This document shows, piece by piece, positions 37,825-46,774 of a stretch of DNA of 64,000 bases. The translations under genes were made by a program, and so were the position numbers. Numbering within the stretch: position 1 is the first letter of the stretch; every line of letters starts with the position of its first letter. The notes under the pieces are model-generated. The model did no database searches and was not told the DNA's origin. It saw only the letters and a list, made by a program, of their open reading frames with translations. Origin of the DNA: Spiribacter sp. 1M189 (lineage in GTDB: Bacteria > Pseudomonadota > Gammaproteobacteria > Nitrococcales > Nitrococcaceae); the NCBI RefSeq assembly GCF_040838345.1, contig NZ_JBAKFF010000001.1, positions 1,364,001-1,428,000 on the forward strand, given 5' to 3'.

Positions 37825-38411
37825 TGGGCTGTGGCCTCCTCAAGGGCACGGCGCTCCGCCTCTTCCTTGGCCAGGCGCAGGAGTTTTTCGAGATCGTCCA
37901 GGAGTCCCGAGGCATCCAGGGGCACCGGATAGCGCATCACCTGATAACCGCGATAATCGACAACCTGGGCGGCGATCGGTTCACCGTCGTGCACGGCGAG
38001 CCGCTCCACGATTGCCGCGGGCGCCGCGAGGTTAAGGATCCCGGCGGCCGGTTCCACCACCGGTTCGAGCTGGTCCTGCGGCTGCAGAACGATCAGGCGG
38101 ACACGCTCGATATCGCGATCGAGGGCGACGCGCACACGGTTCAATTTGTCGAGACGTTGCAGACAGGCCTCTCCACAGGCCTGCATCTGCGGCATGACCA
38201 CCAGCCAGTCGCCCGCCAGCGTCGGCGCCGCCCCTTCCACGGCCTGCCACTGCCCGGGTTCGAGCTGCACCGGCGGCTGGACCAGGTCGCCATTGTTCGT
38301 GAATGTCCCCGGCCGCCAGTCGCTGAACACCATCACCATGGCAGCCACTGTCGGCAGAATGAAAATCGCGAGCAGTACAATGAGCTGCCAGCGGCCTTTG
38401 ACCCATCCCAT
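37821..38411 (-). CDS. Cox-cluster single-pass membrane protein with CxxxC motif
   Basis: 196 residues: one N-terminal membrane helix (about 8-28) followed by a periplasmic domain. QMQACGEACLQRLDKLNR has a CxxxC in a thioredoxin-like or SCO-like context, then RVRLIVLQP as a likely strand. Proteins of this kind lie between surf1 and ctaA in many proteobacteria; a part in oxidase copper or heme assembly is inferred from location. Overlap of one base with surf1 (TGATG) and four with ctaA. Confidence 0.72.
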   Translation of the reverse strand: MGWVKGRWQLIVLLAIFILPTVAAMVMVFSDWRPGTFTNNGDLVQPPVQLEPGQWQAVEGAAPTLAGDWLVVMPQMQACGEACLQRLDKLNRVRVALDRDIERVRLIVLQPQDQLEPVVEPAAGILNLAAPAAIVERLAVHDGEPIAAQVVDYRGYQVMRYPVPLDASGLLDDLEKLLRLAKEEAERRALEEATAQ

Positions 38412-39154
38412 CAGGCGGCGCCTCCTCGTTTTTCGCGTCGCGTGTTCACGATCAGCCAGATCAGGGTGAGCGCCCCGGCCAGTGAAAACCACTGCACCGC
38501 GTACCCCTCGTGCCGTTCCGGACCAAAGCGCCAGGCGTCGCGTCCGGTCCGCTGCGCCACCACTTCATTGGTCAGTGGCCCCGCCACCAGCAGATAGTCG
38601 CTGAGGGGGTAGTCGAGCGTTGACTGCATGTAGTCGAAGTCCATGTACTGAATGCGTCTTGGCCACTGCGTCGGCTGATCCGAAGGATCTCCCAGTCGCA
38701 GGCCCACCGAGGGACCTCGACCAACCCGCCCGGTCACCCGCTCCTGCGGCTCGACGGGCGGGAGATCCGGCAGCGTCTGTCGATCACCGACGATGGGGAC
38801 GAAGCCCCGGTCGACGAGGACCGCGGCATCACGGTCATCCAGCCGCAGTGGCGTCAACACCCGATAACCGACCTGCCCGTCCTGAATACGGTTGTCGAGC
38901 AGGAACTGGTGGGCCTCATCGAACGTCCCACTGGCCGCTACCCGGCGATATTCATGGGTGCCCAGCGTCGCGGCCACCTCATTCAGATCCACCACCGGCG
39001 CCCGCGTTGCCGCCGCCCGTTCGGCCAGCGCGGTCCGCTTCTGATCGGCCCGGTCAAGCTGCCAGTTCCCGAGCGTGAGGAGCAGCACCAGCAGCACCAG
39101 ATAGGCGACGGTCGGCAGCAGCCTCGGTGCGAAAACGTAGCCGGCAAAACGCAT
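38411..39154 (-). CDS. surf1: SURF1-family cytochrome oxidase assembly protein
   Basis: Membrane protein that helps heme A insertion into oxidase subunit I. 247 residues with helices at both ends (LLPTVAYLVLLVLLLTLGNWQL at the N terminus, cited by its end GNWQLDRADQK, and LAGALTLIWLIVNTRR near the C terminus). FLLDNRIQDGQVGYRVLTPL and LVDRGFVP are family motifs. Start at MRFAGYVFAP (39154); a few codons upstream are also open. Confidence 0.93.
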   Translation of the reverse strand: MRFAGYVFAPRLLPTVAYLVLLVLLLTLGNWQLDRADQKRTALAERAAATRAPVVDLNEVAATLGTHEYRRVAASGTFDEAHQFLLDNRIQDGQVGYRVLTPLRLDDRDAAVLVDRGFVPIVGDRQTLPDLPPVEPQERVTGRVGRGPSVGLRLGDPSDQPTQWPRRIQYMDFDYMQSTLDYPLSDYLLVAGPLTNEVVAQRTGRDAWRFGPERHEGYAVQWFSLAGALTLIWLIVNTRREKRGGAA

Positions 39155-39232
39155 GCCTCTGGAAGCGGAGGCCAACTCGGTCAGCACCCCGATCTTGCTT
39201 TATACTCGCCCGACGCCGAAAAGGACTGCCCC

Positions 39233-39445
39233 ATGGACCTCGCAATTCGTATCGCCATCCTGATCACACTCTTCGTCATCATTGCGAGCCTCGGTTCGGG
39301 TCTTTTCTACCTGATCCGGGACCGCGGTCAGTCCAGGCGCACCTTGAATGCGCTGACGCTGCGCATCACGCTCTCTGTCATCCTCTTCCTGTTGATCCTC
39401 ATCGGCTACGCCACCGGCGTCATTACGCCCAACCTGACACCCTGA
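39233..39445 (+). CDS. Twin transmembrane protein, DUF2909
   Basis: 70-residue protein with two helices (about 5-27 and 44-64) around a basic loop RDRGQSRRTLNALTLRITLS, matching the DUF2909 twin-transmembrane family that sits, in the same reversed orientation, between coxIII and surf1 in Pseudomonas-type cox clusters. AAGGAC lies 8 bases before ATG, and TATACT at 39201-39206 may be its -10. It may help cytochrome oxidase assembly; no function is proven. Confidence 0.85.
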   Translation: MDLAIRIAILITLFVIIASLGSGLFYLIRDRGQSRRTLNALTLRITLSVILFLLILIGYATGVITPNLTP

Positions 39446-39476
39446 AACCGGGGCGCCATGGCTGGGCGAGGATCGA

Positions 39477-40337
39477 TCAGAGGATGTAGACGAAGATGTA
39501 GAGCCCCAGCCAAACCACATCCACGAAGTGCCAGTACCAGGCGGTCGCTTCGAACCCGAAATGCGCCTCCGGCCGGAAATGGCCCTTCATGCATCGCACG
39601 GCGATGACACCCAGCATGAGCGTGCCGATCAGCACATGCATGCCATGGAATCCGGTGAGCATGAAGAACGTCGAGCCGTAGATACCGGTCTCAAGGCGGA
39701 GATTCAGGTGGGCATAGGCCTCGTAATACTCGTAGGCCTGCAGACCGATGAACAGCACACCGAGGGCGATGGTGGCCCACATATAGGCCACCAGCTTCTG
39801 GCGGTTGCCATCCTTCAGCGCGTGATGCGCCGTGGTCAGCGTGACACCCGAGGTCAGCAGGATCAGCGTGTTGATGGTCGGCAGCGGCCAGGGACCCATC
39901 GGCCGCCATTCCATGGCCGCATTGGCCGGCCCGGCCGTGGGCCAGGTGAGTGCCACCGAGTCCCAGATCAGACGACTGGTGGCCGGATCCTCGCCGGAGA
40001 GCCACGGCACGGAGAGCACCCGAGCGTAGAACAGCGCGCCAAAGAAGGCCGCGAACAGCATGACCTCGGAGAAGATGAAAAAGATCATTCCCCAGCGCAG
40101 CGACCGGTCGACCTGGTCGCTGTAGAGCCCCTTGAGGCCCTCCCGCACGACATCGCCAAACCAGCCCACCACCATCCAGAGTGTGATCAGCAGCCCGGCG
40201 CCGAGCACCCACGGACCGGCACCGATTCCCTCGAGGTAGAGCGCGATCCCCACCACCAGGGTCGTTACGCCCACGCTACCGATAATCGGCCAACTGCTTT
40301 GGTGCGGTACGTAGTAGCCGCCTTCTGCCTGCGCCAT
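39477..40337 (-). CDS. ctaE: Cytochrome c oxidase subunit III
   Basis: Core membrane subunit of the aa3 oxidase, without redox metals. 286 residues, seven helices. FFIFSEVMLFAAFFGALFYARVL, here named by its SEVMxFxxFF core with the conserved glutamate, TGFHGMHVLIGT and the terminal EATAWYWHFVDVVWLGLYIFVY region are standard. It follows a 37-residue membrane protein gene and ctaD on the minus strand. Confidence 0.96.
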   Translation of the reverse strand: MAQAEGGYYVPHQSSWPIIGSVGVTTLVVGIALYLEGIGAGPWVLGAGLLITLWMVVGWFGDVVREGLKGLYSDQVDRSLRWGMIFFIFSEVMLFAAFFGALFYARVLSVPWLSGEDPATSRLIWDSVALTWPTAGPANAAMEWRPMGPWPLPTINTLILLTSGVTLTTAHHALKDGNRQKLVAYMWATIALGVLFIGLQAYEYYEAYAHLNLRLETGIYGSTFFMLTGFHGMHVLIGTLMLGVIAVRCMKGHFRPEAHFGFEATAWYWHFVDVVWLGLYIFVYIL

Positions 40338-40368
40338 GCGCTGTCCTCTCTCTCCCTAGCCCCGACCG

Positions 40369-40482
40369 CTAGAGGCGGTCGAGGAAAACACCCAGGTAAA
40401 TGCCCAGAACGAGCAGCACGAGCAGGAACACCGTCCAGCGGATGTTCCTGCGTGTGCGCCGCCCCACTTCACGATTGATCAT
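40369..40482 (-). CDS. Tiny cytochrome oxidase small assembly-type protein (37 residues)
   Basis: Open frame of 37 residues starting MINREVGRRTRRNIRWTVF, then one hydrophobic helix (about 17-33), ending FLDRL. Its ATG is 3 bases after the ctaD stop, and ctaE follows after 31 bases. Basic N terminus plus one helix and the place after ctaD match the short oxidase assembly proteins found there in other proteobacteria. It is too short for routine calling; no strong ribosome site is seen, so coupled translation from ctaD is assumed. Confidence 0.65.
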   Translation of the reverse strand: MINREVGRRTRRNIRWTVFLLVLLVLGIYLGVFLDRL

Positions 40483-40485
40483 GGA

Positions 40486-42060
40486 TCAGCGGATGACCGG
40501 CGGGGTGTCAAAGGTGTGATGCGGCGCCGGCGACGGCACCTCCCACTCAAGCCCCTCGGCGCCCTCCCAGGCACGTGCCTCGGCTTCCTGGCCGCCGCGG
40601 ATGCACTTGTAGAGCAGCCAGACGAAGATCAGCTGGGCAAACCCAAAGCCAAAGCCGCCAATGCTGGAGACCATATTCCAGTCGGCGAACTGCACCGAGT
40701 AGTCCGGGATGCGCCGCGGCATGCCCGCCAGACCCAGGAAGTGCTGCGGGAAGAACAGCACGTTCACGAAGATCACCGACAGCCAGAAATGCCACTGCCC
40801 AAGCCGCTCGCTGTACATATGCCCGGTCCACTTGGGCAGCCAGTAGTAGGCGGCGGCAAGAATGGCGAATACGGCACCGGTCACCAGCACATAGTGGAAA
40901 TGCGCGACCACGAAATACGTGTCGTGGTACTGGAAGTCAGCCGGCGCGATGGCCAGCATCAGCCCCGAGAAACCACCGATGGTGAACAGGAACACGAACG
41001 CCAGGGCGAACAGCATGGGGGTCTCGAAGGTCATCGCCCCGCGCCACATGGTCGCCACCCAGTTGAACACCTTCACACCGGTCGGCACGGCAATCAGCAT
41101 GGTGGCGTACATGAAGAACAGCTGTCCGGCCAGCGGCATGCCCACGGTGAACATGTGGTGGGCCCAGACGATGAACGACAGGAACGCGATGGACGCCGTG
41201 GCGTAGACCATCGAGCTGTAGCCGAAAAGCGGCTTGCGGGCGAACGTCGGAATGATCGTCGAGATGATGCCGAACGCCGGCAGGATGAGAATGTAGACCT
41301 CGGGATGCCCGAAGAACCAGAAAATATGCTGATACAGCACGGGGTCACCGCCGCCGGCCGCGCTGAAGAACGAGGTGCCGAAGTACTGATCCGTGAGCAG
41401 CATTGTGATGGCACCCGCCAGCACCGGCATGACGGCGATCATGAGGTAGGCCGTGATCAGCCAGGTCCAGACGAACAGCGGCATCTTCATCAGCGTCATG
41501 CCGGGTGCACGCATGTTCAGGATCGTGGCGATGACGTTGATCGATCCCATGATCGAGCTGATGCCCAGCACATGGATCGCGAAGATCACGAACGGGAATG
41601 CGGTGCCGGTCTGGAGCATGAGCGGCGGGTACATCGTCCAGCCACCCGCCGGACCACCACCCGGCATGAACAGCGTCGACAGCAGGATGGCGAAGCCGAA
41701 CGGCAGCAGCCAGAAGCTCCAGTTGTTCATGCGCGGCAGGGCCATGTCCGGCGCCCCGACCATGAGCGGGATCATCCAGTTGGCCAGGCCGGTGAAGGCC
41801 GGCATGACCGCGCCGAAAATCATCACCAGCGCATGCATGGTGGTCATCTGGTTGAAGAAGTAGGGATCCACCACCTGGAGCCCGGGCTGGAAGAGCTCAG
41901 CTCGAATGACCAGCGCCATGGCGCCGCCGACCAGGAACATGGCCAGCGAGAACAGCAGATACATTGATCCGATGTCCTTGTGATTGGTCGTCACCAGCCA
42001 GCGCTTGAACCCGGTGGGCTCCTCGGCGTGATGTGCGTGATCCTGGGTTGTTGCCGTCAT
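40486..42060 (-). CDS. ctaD: Cytochrome c oxidase subunit I (aa3 type)
   Basis: Catalytic subunit holding heme a and the heme a3-CuB centre; reduces oxygen and pumps protons. 524 residues, 12 helices. It has [17 protein letters not shown] with the CuB His-Tyr pair, the HHMFTVG helix, and the paired heme histidines in VVAHFHYVL. The glutamate in HPEVY marks the A1-type proton channel. Followed by the tiny membrane protein and ctaE. Confidence 0.97.
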   Translation of the reverse strand: MTATTQDHAHHAEEPTGFKRWLVTTNHKDIGSMYLLFSLAMFLVGGAMALVIRAELFQPGLQVVDPYFFNQMTTMHALVMIFGAVMPAFTGLANWMIPLMVGAPDMALPRMNNWSFWLLPFGFAILLSTLFMPGGGPAGGWTMYPPLMLQTGTAFPFVIFAIHVLGISSIMGSINVIATILNMRAPGMTLMKMPLFVWTWLITAYLMIAVMPVLAGAITMLLTDQYFGTSFFSAAGGGDPVLYQHIFWFFGHPEVYILILPAFGIISTIIPTFARKPLFGYSSMVYATASIAFLSFIVWAHHMFTVGMPLAGQLFFMYATMLIAVPTGVKVFNWVATMWRGAMTFETPMLFALAFVFLFTIGGFSGLMLAIAPADFQYHDTYFVVAHFHYVLVTGAVFAILAAAYYWLPKWTGHMYSERLGQWHFWLSVIFVNVLFFPQHFLGLAGMPRRIPDYSVQFADWNMVSSIGGFGFGFAQLIFVWLLYKCIRGGQEAEARAWEGAEGLEWEVPSPAPHHTFDTPPVIR

Positions 42061-42089
42061 CTCAACCGTCTCCCCTGAATGATTCCCGC

Positions 42090-42965
42090 TTACCGCGCGG
42101 CCAGCTCTTCACCGGCCTCGGCTGCATCCGTACCCTCAGCCGTCGTGCCAGCCTCGCCACCGGCCTGCTGCTCGGCAAGCCAGGCTTCGAATTCGTCCTT
42201 CTCGAGCGCCTCGACGACGATCGGCATAAAGCCATGATCCCGACCGCAGAGCTCGGCGCAGCGGCCGCGGTACACACCCGGCTCCTCGATCACGGTCCAG
42301 GTCTCGTTGACGAAGCCCGGAATCGCGTCCTTCTTCCAGCCAAGGTCGGGCATCCACCAGGAGTGGATCACGTCCGCCGCCGTAATCTGGAACTTGATGC
42401 GCGTATCCACCGGCAACACCAGCCGCCGGTCGACGTTCTGCAGATAGTTGGGAACCGAGGCGGGGTTGATGCCGGAGTCGAGCCGCCGCGCCCGATCACT
42501 GTCGGTGGCCAGACGGCTGAGGAACTGCACATCCTCACCCATGTACTCATAGCCCCAGAACCACTGGTAACCGGTGATCTTGACCGCCATCTCCGACTCG
42601 CTGGTGTCGTCGAGATCGATCAGGACGCCGGTCGCCGGCACCGCCATCCCCACCAGGATGACGAGCGGAATCACCGTCCAGACGATCTCGACGGCGGTGC
42701 TGTGATGGAACTTCGCCGGCTTGACACCCCGCGACTTCCGGTGACGGAAGATCGAGTAGAACATCGCACCAAACACGCCAACACCAATCACCACGGTGAT
42801 GGTGAAAATGGTCATGTGCAGGTTATAGATCTCCTGGCTCGATTCGGTGACACCGCGGGTCATGTTGATCAGGCTGAAGTCCGCGAATGCCGGTGTCGCC
42901 AGCAGCATAAGGGCTGCCAGCAAGCCGAAGCGCCCGAATCCCCTCATGGCGGTCATGTTTGTCAT
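42090..42965 (-). CDS. ctaC: Cytochrome c oxidase subunit II
   Basis: Carries the CuA centre that takes electrons from cytochrome c. 291 residues: signal peptide (about 1-28), two helices (to about 120), then the periplasmic cupredoxin domain. The aromatic motif [12 protein letters not shown] and the CuA ligands HSWWMPDLG and [12 protein letters not shown] are complete. The C-terminal tail (about 270-291) is Glu/Ala-rich and has no cytochrome c domain. ATG overlaps the stop of the DUF2244 gene by four bases. Confidence 0.96.
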   Translation of the reverse strand: MTNMTAMRGFGRFGLLAALMLLATPAFADFSLINMTRGVTESSQEIYNLHMTIFTITVVIGVGVFGAMFYSIFRHRKSRGVKPAKFHHSTAVEIVWTVIPLVILVGMAVPATGVLIDLDDTSESEMAVKITGYQWFWGYEYMGEDVQFLSRLATDSDRARRLDSGINPASVPNYLQNVDRRLVLPVDTRIKFQITAADVIHSWWMPDLGWKKDAIPGFVNETWTVIEEPGVYRGRCAELCGRDHGFMPIVVEALEKDEFEAWLAEQQAGGEAGTTAEGTDAAEAGEELAAR

Positions 42966-43543
42966 CCCGTTCTGTCTCCCAGACTGTGCGAGGGGCCGAC
43001 GGAAGGCGCTGCCTGCGCTTCGTCGGCCGCGGTGGCCGAAACGATGCCGTCATCACCACAGCGCGCCATCGGCCCGATACAACGGCCGAGTTCCCGGGCC
43101 AGGCTGCGCCGCTCTTCGGCCTCCAGGAAATCGCCAATGATCAGTTCCTGGCCCCGCGAGCGCAGGAGAAGCTGCGTCTCTCCCCAGCGCCGCGGCAGCC
43201 GCCGCAGGACCACTTCGGTCCAGGCCCGGTTCAGGTCCCAGGCCTGCTCGACGCGACCGCGGCCCTTTTCCACGCGGACCGCATTGCCGTCCACGTGAAT
43301 GATCTCGCGATCCAGCGACCGACGGGCCGACGTGTACAGCGCAATCCCCAGCGCGGTCAGCTCCAGGCCGGCGAAAGGCAGAACCGGCCAGAAGCCCATC
43401 CACGTGCAGACCAGGGCGATGCCCAGGCACACCGCGCTCAGGCCCGCGAAAATCCGCATCGTCTGACCCCAATCCGGGGCAATGTTGGGCGCCAGAACAA
43501 ACTGACGTCCGCTGGATCCCTCGCTTGTGCTCCGGGTGCTCAT
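42962..43543 (-). CDS. DUF2244 membrane protein, first gene of the cox block
   Basis: 193 residues with two adjacent helices (about 30-70) after a short soluble start, then a beta-rich domain (ALYTSARRSLDREIIHVDG, RVEQAWDLNRAW, SRGQELIIGDFL). The layout and motifs match DUF2244. It stands just upstream of ctaC with a four-base overlap and so is probably expressed with the oxidase. Function is unknown. Confidence 0.82.
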   Translation of the reverse strand: MSTRSTSEGSSGRQFVLAPNIAPDWGQTMRIFAGLSAVCLGIALVCTWMGFWPVLPFAGLELTALGIALYTSARRSLDREIIHVDGNAVRVEKGRGRVEQAWDLNRAWTEVVLRRLPRRWGETQLLLRSRGQELIIGDFLEAEERRSLARELGRCIGPMARCGDDGIVSATAADEAQAAPSVGPSHSLGDRTG

Positions 43544-43582
43544 GTCAACGCTCGCGGTCGCGCATCGAATTGACGACCATCA

Positions 43583-43612
43583 AGTTTAGATAACTCCGCG
43601 CCTGGAGAAAAG
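43583..43612 (-). promoter_or_regulatory. Candidate sigma70 promoter of the cox block
   Basis: On the minus strand CTTTTC (43612-43607) and TAAACT (43588-43583) are 18 bases apart in the 93-bp gap before the DUF2244 gene. The -10 matches the consensus at 4 of 6 positions and the -35 is weak. This is a pattern match only. Confidence 0.3.
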
Positions 43613-43636
43613 CAGAATTCCTGCTCATCGCGGTTT

Positions 43637-44533
43637 TCAGCGCGTCCGGCGTGGCACTGAAAGGGTATCGAGCGGCACTCGCACCTCCCCGCTTTCGGCC
43701 ATCATCTGGGTCTGCGCGTCGGTGCCCCAGGCATGGCCATAGGCCACCTCCCAGGTGGCCGGCAGACGGCCGTCGGCATCCCGCAGGCCGTTATAGGCCG
43801 CCTCCATGGCCCGCCAGCGGCGGGGGGTAGTGAGCCCGCGATACCGGCCGACGAGCGCATTGCGCAGGCCCAATGCGTCCAGGTCGCCCACCAGATCCGC
43901 CACGGCATCGTAAGTGAGGGTGAAATGCTCCATATCCATCACCGGATCCGCGAGGCGGGCATTGACCAGCGCATCGCCGATGTCATGCATGTCGACGAAA
44001 CCGTGCACATGGGGATCCACATCCACCGCCTGCCAGGCGCGCCGGAGCTCGTCGAGCGTATCCGGGCCGAAGGTGGCGAACATCAGCACACCGTCCGGTC
44101 GCAGGATGCGCTGCAGCTCCCGGGCCGTCGCGCTCAGGTCGGGAACGCGATGGAATGCCAGGCTGGAGAAGACCAGATCGAAACTGTCATTGCGGAACGG
44201 CAACTGCTCGAGCCCGCCACAGACACCGGGTGGACGGCGCCAGCGCCCGCCCCGGCGACGAGCCTGCTCGACCATGGGCAGGGCCAGATCCATCGCCACG
44301 AAACGGGCCTTGGGATAGCGCCTACGGAGTGCCTCGGTGTTGACGCCGGTGGCACAGCCTAGATCGAGGATGGCCTGCGGCTGGAGACGAATGTAGTCGA
44401 GCCGCTCCACGAGTCGTCGACCGACCTCGCGATGCAGAACGGCCGTCCCGTCGAATCGTGGCGCGGCGCGCTCCAGGCGGCGGCGAAGGACTCGTGGGTC
44501 AAGTCGAAGTGGATCGTCCTGAGCGTCTTTCAT
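43637..44533 (-). CDS. bioC: Malonyl-ACP O-methyltransferase BioC
   Basis: SAM-dependent methyltransferase that caps malonyl-ACP to start pimelate synthesis for biotin. 298 residues. The SAM motif is ILDLGCATG (about 55-63), followed by MDLALPMVEQAR and LPFRNDSFDLVFSSLAFHRV, shown in part. HGFVDMHDIGDALV and GLRNALVGRYRGLTTP are BioC-like. The start at MKDAQDD (44533) is chosen by homology; the frame stays open 45 codons upstream over comF leader sequence. It is divergent from comF, a neighbour of bio genes in many proteobacteria. Confidence 0.88.
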   Translation of the reverse strand: MKDAQDDPLRLDPRVLRRRLERAAPRFDGTAVLHREVGRRLVERLDYIRLQPQAILDLGCATGVNTEALRRRYPKARFVAMDLALPMVEQARRRGGRWRRPPGVCGGLEQLPFRNDSFDLVFSSLAFHRVPDLSATARELQRILRPDGVLMFATFGPDTLDELRRAWQAVDVDPHVHGFVDMHDIGDALVNARLADPVMDMEHFTLTYDAVADLVGDLDALGLRNALVGRYRGLTTPRRWRAMEAAYNGLRDADGRLPATWEVAYGHAWGTDAQTQMMAESGEVRVPLDTLSVPRRTR

Positions 44534-44619
44534 CCATTCATGCTGCCATATTCCGCCGCCGGTCGGCAGGCCGGCGCCCGGTGCTGGCGCCCTCCCGACC
44601 GTGGCGGCAGTCTGCGGCC

Positions 44620-45342
44620 GTGCATCGCATTCGACACGCCCGACCTCACCACTCGACCTGGCGCTCAACGACGCCGCTAGAACACTGGCTACACAATCTG
44701 CTGGACGGCCGCTGCCGGTTCTGCGCCGCGCGCAGCCTTCAACACCCCCTGTGTGCGGGCTGCCGCGAGGATCTGCCCTGGATCACCGCCGCCTGCCGGC
44801 GCTGCGCCCTGCCGCTGGCAAGTGGGGCAAGCCAGTGCGCCGGCTGCCTGAGTAACCCGCCGCCCTTCGACCGCACCCATGCGCTATGGACCTATACCCA
44901 CGGGGTGGACCGGCTGATTCGCGCCTTCAAGCTGCGCGAAGACTTCTCCGCCGGGCGTCTGCTCACGAGCCTCGCGGCCAATGCCATGCGCGAGCGGAAA
45001 AAGCCCTGTCACGGACCGCTCCTGCCCATGCCGCTCCACCCGAAACGCTATCGCCAAAGAGGATTCAATCAGTCGGCACTGATTGCCGGCTGGTTGGGTC
45101 CGCCGGTCATCATGCGACTGGTCCATCGCCGGCGACATACGCCACCGCAACGCGGCCTCGATGCGGCCGCCCGACAGCGCAATCTCGAGGGGGCCTTTCG
45201 CCTGCAATGCCCGCCCCCGCGATCCGTGGTCCTCGTGGACGATGTGCTGACCACCGGGGCCAGCCTCGCGGAGTTGGCGAACTGCCTACGGGCCGGCGGG
45301 ACCGAACGCATCGAGGTCATCGTCCTCGCCCGGGCAATCTAG
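44620..45342 (+). CDS. comF: ComF family phosphoribosyltransferase-like protein
   Basis: Protein with a zinc-binding cysteine N terminus and a PRTase fold, linked to DNA uptake in competent bacteria. About 240 residues. Cysteine pairs are CRFC, CAGC, CRRC and CAGC in the first 75 residues; [19 protein letters not shown] and [14 protein letters not shown] are the family motifs. No ATG lies before the first cysteines; GTG 44620 gives the best start, with weak site support. Its TAG shares CTAG with the stop of convergent ubiA. Confidence 0.9.
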   Translation: MHRIRHARPHHSTWRSTTPLEHWLHNLLDGRCRFCAARSLQHPLCAGCREDLPWITAACRRCALPLASGASQCAGCLSNPPPFDRTHALWTYTHGVDRLIRAFKLREDFSAGRLLTSLAANAMRERKKPCHGPLLPMPLHPKRYRQRGFNQSALIAGWLGPPVIMRLVHRRRHTPPQRGLDAAARQRNLEGAFRLQCPPPRSVVLVDDVLTTGASLAELANCLRAGGTERIEVIVLARAI

Positions 45343-46214
45343 CCGGCGATCAGATAGGACAACACGATCCCGACGAAGATGATTCCGCCGTAGACGTTGT
45401 TGTTGAGGAAGGCCCGAAAACTGCCCTCTCGACTGCGATCACGAATCAACCATTGCTGATAGGCGAATAGCCCCGTGGCCAGGGTGAGGCCAGCGAAGTA
45501 AACCACCCCGAACCCGGCACGCCAGCCAATCAGCGCCAGCAGCAGGGTCATCAGCACCTGCAGCACGCCGATCATCAGCCGGTCCTGACGGCCGAAGAGA
45601 ATGGCGGTGGATTTGATGCCGATCTTCAGGTCATCATCCCGGTCGACCATGGCGTACTCGGTGTCATAAATCGTCGCCCAGACAACCGCCGCCGCGAACA
45701 CCAGCCAGGCCATCACCGGAACCTCACCGGCCTGAGCGGCAAAGGCCATGGGCGCGGCCCAGCCGAAAGCAGCGCCCAGATGAACCTGTGGAAGATGCGT
45801 ATGGCGCTTCATGAAGGGATAACTGGCGGCCAGTGCGACCCCGGCCAGAGACAGCAGGATGGTCAGACGATTCATGAGCAGCACCAGCCCGAACGCCAGC
45901 AGGCAGAGCACCACGAATAGCGTCAGCGCTTCTCGCTCCGTCACGGCCCCAGTGGTCAGCGGACGCTCGCGGGTCCGTTTGACGTGACGGTCGAAATCGC
46001 GGTCGGCATAGTCGTTGATGACACAGCCGGCGGCGCGCATCACCAGCACCCCCAGCACGAAAACCACCAGCACGCCCGGCCTCGGCCAGCCCTCGGCGGC
46101 CAGCCACAGTGCCCAGAGCATCGGCCAGAGCAACAGGAAATTGCCGATGGGCCGATCCAGCCGGGCGAGCCTTGCATAGAGCAGAAGCCGCTGGCGCAGA
46201 TCAGTCGCTGGCAT
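45339..46214 (-). CDS. ubiA: 4-hydroxybenzoate octaprenyltransferase
   Basis: Membrane prenyltransferase joining the polyprenyl tail to 4-hydroxybenzoate in ubiquinone synthesis. 291 residues, about eight helices. The first diphosphate motif is [15 protein letters not shown] and the second is [13 protein letters not shown], both with the expected Asp spacing. It overlaps the end of ubiC by 14 bases, the normal ubiC-ubiA pair. Confidence 0.96.
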   Translation of the reverse strand: MPATDLRQRLLLYARLARLDRPIGNFLLLWPMLWALWLAAEGWPRPGVLVVFVLGVLVMRAAGCVINDYADRDFDRHVKRTRERPLTTGAVTEREALTLFVVLCLLAFGLVLLMNRLTILLSLAGVALAASYPFMKRHTHLPQVHLGAAFGWAAPMAFAAQAGEVPVMAWLVFAAAVVWATIYDTEYAMVDRDDDLKIGIKSTAILFGRQDRLMIGVLQVLMTLLLALIGWRAGFGVVYFAGLTLATGLFAYQQWLIRDRSREGSFRAFLNNNVYGGIIFVGIVLSYLIAG

Positions 46215-46761
46215 GGGAGAGCTCCTCGAGCAGGGGTTGCAGAAACACTTCGGTCACCAGCAGCGGCCGGCCGGCGATCCGGAAGACCGAACGACGGGCC
46301 CAGCGGGGGTCATCGCCGCGGGCTGCGGCGCGGGCGCCCAGGCGTGAGCGAGCGTCCAGCGGCGCCACTTCGATGGCGCCCCGGACCACGGGATAGCGGC
46401 CAAACAGCAAAGCGCCCAGGGGCTGGCGGCCCAGCGAACGCAGCCGGCGGAGCGGGCCGCGCAGGCTGGTGCCCGGAATGACGCTGCGCGCGTAGACCAG
46501 CGGCCGATCCGCCTGGCAGAGCAGCACCTCTCGCAGCCAGAACCACTCGTTGACGGGACGGCCCAGACGCCGGCGCTCATCCGGCCAGGCACGCCCCCAG
46601 CGCTCTTCCATCACGCGGACCCGAAAGGCTTCACCGGCCAGCGCTCGGAGGCGACGGGTGAGCGACCCGGGCTCGTCCAGCCAGTCACGCAGCGGTCCAT
46701 TCCCCGGACGTGCACTCGGCACGCCCCGCGGGCGCCAGTCACGGAGCCCGGGCTCACTCAT
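46201..46761 (-). CDS. ubiC: Chorismate lyase
   Basis: Removes pyruvate from chorismate to give 4-hydroxybenzoate, the start of ubiquinone synthesis. 186 residues. The family fold is supported by [10 protein letters not shown], the active-site arginine strand [10 protein letters not shown], and the late [20 protein letters not shown]-like end (glutamate in TEVFLQP). It is very Arg-rich. It precedes ubiA and follows recG by 13 bases. Confidence 0.9.
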   Translation of the reverse strand: MSEPGLRDWRPRGVPSARPGNGPLRDWLDEPGSLTRRLRALAGEAFRVRVMEERWGRAWPDERRRLGRPVNEWFWLREVLLCQADRPLVYARSVIPGTSLRGPLRRLRSLGRQPLGALLFGRYPVVRGAIEVAPLDARSRLGARAAARGDDPRWARRSVFRIAGRPLLVTEVFLQPLLEELSHASD

Positions 46762-46774
46762 GCGTTCTTCGTCC

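Noticed and set aside
40516-41967. 483-codon open frame on the plus strand opposite ctaD
   Set aside because: Its translation is rich in His, Arg and Gln as expected from the complement of a membrane protein gene; ctaD is unmistakable.
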